8,160 nucleotides of DNA from assembly GCA_041572275.1 (NCBI GenBank), contig JBFFSQ010000136.1, positions 1-8,160 of the forward strand, written 5' to 3'. The stretch comes from JBFFSQ01 sp041572275. Its GTDB lineage: Bacteria > Pseudomonadota > Gammaproteobacteria > SZUA-229. Below, piece by piece: positions 6,707 to 8,160 of this stretch (positions within the stretch are counted from its first letter, which is position 1; every line of letters starts with the position of its first letter). The translations under genes and the position numbers were made by a program. The notes under the pieces were generated by a model. It was given only the letters and a program-made list of their open reading frames with translations. It was not told the DNA's origin and searched no databases.

Positions 6707-8160
6707 GGACATACCCTCACCGTCATATCTTCCTCAATACAATAAGCCACATCATTAACCGTTCCGGTCTGATAGTCCTCTGTTCCATCATGTGTATTCG
6801 TCGCATTATTACCTTCCAGGTAATTACTAATGTCATTCTTGGTTTCTGCATCGGCTGGCGACATGTTATCGGTTGTCCTGATTTGAGCACCCTGACGCTC
6901 ACCAGAGAAAAATACAATAGCGGCAAAATCAGTAGGGTCACCATTCGTGGTTAAACAATTAGTACAGGCTCCTACTGTTGGTGTGGAGGTATTACTGGCA
7001 TCATAGTCTGCAGCCACGGCATAGAAAAAGTGATCTTTCCAGTTTTCCCAGAAACGGCGTTCAACACTATTGTAGCTACCTAAAGCATCAGTATTCAAAT
7101 TACTACAACTCGTGTAAGCAGGGTCCACAGCACTGTAATCGCTCTCCAACAAATAATCACTGCCTGGATTTGAAGTTGCTGCAACCGTAGCATTGACATC
7201 CATAGGAAAGCGTCCCATATAACTGCCCGAGTCTTCTATATATTCAGAACTGTCTCTGTAATCACCTAAATCAACCAATGCAGGCCATGGCAAACGAAAA
7301 TCATTAGCTCCACCGGAACCACAACCCGGAGGAAGTCTCCTTACACACCCATCACGCCTACACTGTCGGTCACAATTTCTATTGTCGCTATTGCATTGTG
7401 CCCGTGCCCCACCTCTAAGACCTGTACAATCAAAATCAATATCACACTGTGCATAACAATCAGAACAAAGAACTGGGCAAGGCGTGCCACCACCCCCACC
7501 TGGATTAGCCAAACCGAACTCAGCCACACATTCAGCTAATGCCTGGGTTGTATTCTCGACTATGGTTGTAAAATTAGCGCGGCGTTTAATTTCATTAAAT
7601 ATTTCATCCTGACTAATGGTAATAATACGATCATTGAAATCCGTGTTATCACTACGTACTGAAGTAATAAAATCATCCACCTGATCAGCAGCTGCAGTGA
7701 TCGCTGTGTTATCGACACCATTAAACACTTCCATAAATTGGTTCGCTGTGAAATCACCACCACAATCTGTGCCCGCAACATATGTTCTATTTTGACCCAC
7801 AACCGGTGGCCCGGGTGCAATAATTAACGCCACCACCCGATCTTGTGCAGTTGTGCCCTTTATAATACTTCCACTACTGTCGAATAGCCTGAATGAACCA
7901 TTACTATCATCATTAAGCATTTCACTACGTGACAGACCGGAAGGATTCGGTAATTCCGCCGGATCCAGGGCGAGATTATTCTTATATTCACCAGCAACTG
8001 CATACCACAGACAACTACCAGAACCGTCTTTCACCGGTGCAATGCCTAAAGACTTCCAGGGAAAACGTCCAAGTTTATTTTCATATTGATTTCCACAATT
8101 ACCCAATGAGATACCTTCTGAAACTGAACCCGCATCTTCTGGACATGGAAGAAAGCCCAT
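6703..8160 (-). CDS. PilX-like / prepilin-associated protein with duplicated domain and Cys-rich insert (5' end outside window)
   Basis: At least 485 residues are present. The reading frame runs off the right edge, so the Met at 8158-8160 is probably internal and the true N-terminus, expected to be a membrane helix, is missing. Positions count from that Met. The first half has FLPCPEDAG (3-11), GRFPWKSLGI (31-40), CLWYAVAGEY (50-59) and VVALIIAPGPPVVGQNR (109-125). These motifs recur, from memory, in uncharacterised proteins encoded beside prepilin genes in Proteobacteria. The second half repeats the pattern: MGRFPMD (315-321), HFFYAVAADY (377-386), FAAIVFFSGERQGAQIR (412-428) and NYLEG (446-450). 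Between them, after a PGGGGG linker, lies a cysteine-rich segment (228-280) with ten cysteines. The stop overlaps the start of the downstream prepilin gene, so the two are co-transcribed. Its molecular role is unknown; assembly or tip function in a pilus-like fibre is a guess. Confidence 0.8.
   Translation of the reverse strand: MGFLPCPEDAGSVSEGISLGNCGNQYENKLGRFPWKSLGIAPVKDGSGSCLWYAVAGEYKNNLALDPAELPNPSGLSRSEMLNDDSNGSFRLFDSSGSIIKGTTAQDRVVALIIAPGPPVVGQNRTYVAGTDCGGDFTANQFMEVFNGVDNTAITAAADQVDDFITSVRSDNTDFNDRIITISQDEIFNEIKRRANFTTIVENTTQALAECVAEFGLANPGGGGGTPCPVLCSDCYAQCDIDFDCTGLRGGARAQCNSDNRNCDRQCRRDGCVRRLPPGCGSGGANDFRLPWPALVDLGDYRDSSEYIEDSGSYMGRFPMDVNATVAATSNPGSDYLLESDYSAVDPAYTSCSNLNTDALGSYNSVERRFWENWKDHFFYAVAADYDASNTSTPTVGACTNCLTTNGDPTDFAAIVFFSGERQGAQIRTTDNMSPADAETKNDISNYLEGNNATNTHDGTEDYQTGTVNDVAYCIEEDMTVRVCP

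Overview
The window comes from a gammaproteobacterium, probably a marine or other free-living one with moderate GC. The evidence is the gene order glnA, DUF4124 gene, glnL(ntrB), glnG(ntrC), the close resemblance of GlnL and GlnG to the enterobacterial and pseudomonad proteins, and a type I glutamine synthetase with the adenylylation tyrosine. The exact genus cannot be read from the sequence.

Left part (1-4916, + strand): a nitrogen-assimilation block. glnA follows a recognisable sigma-54 (-24/-12) promoter and ends in a 3' region with a strong hairpin and an intrinsic terminator. A small secreted DUF4124 protein gene follows. A non-coding gap of about 230 bp carries a near-perfect NtrC operator and a possible sigma-54 box. 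glnL and glnG then overlap by 8 nt. GlnL (sensor kinase) and GlnG (sigma-54 activator) form the NtrBC system that activates glnA in nitrogen limitation. A symmetrical hairpin at 5011-5037 terminates transcription from both sides.

Right part (5062-8160, - strand): three genes for a type IV pilus or type II secretion-like fibre. From upstream to downstream they are a large PilX-like or prepilin-associated protein cut by the window edge (6703-8160), a GspG/H-like prepilin translationally coupled to it (5942-6706), and a second prepilin-like protein (5062-5688) 253 bp further on.

The most interesting point is how the two halves may connect. The 253-bp gap before the 5062-5688 prepilin gene holds a very good sigma-54 promoter (TGGCAT-N5-TTGCT) pointing at it. 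About 160 bp upstream of the predicted start is an NtrC-type dyad (ACACC-N5-GGTGC), nearly the same as the operator in front of glnL (GCACC-N5-GGTGC). This suggests a nitrogen-controlled pseudopilin next to ntrBC. It is an inference from motifs only.
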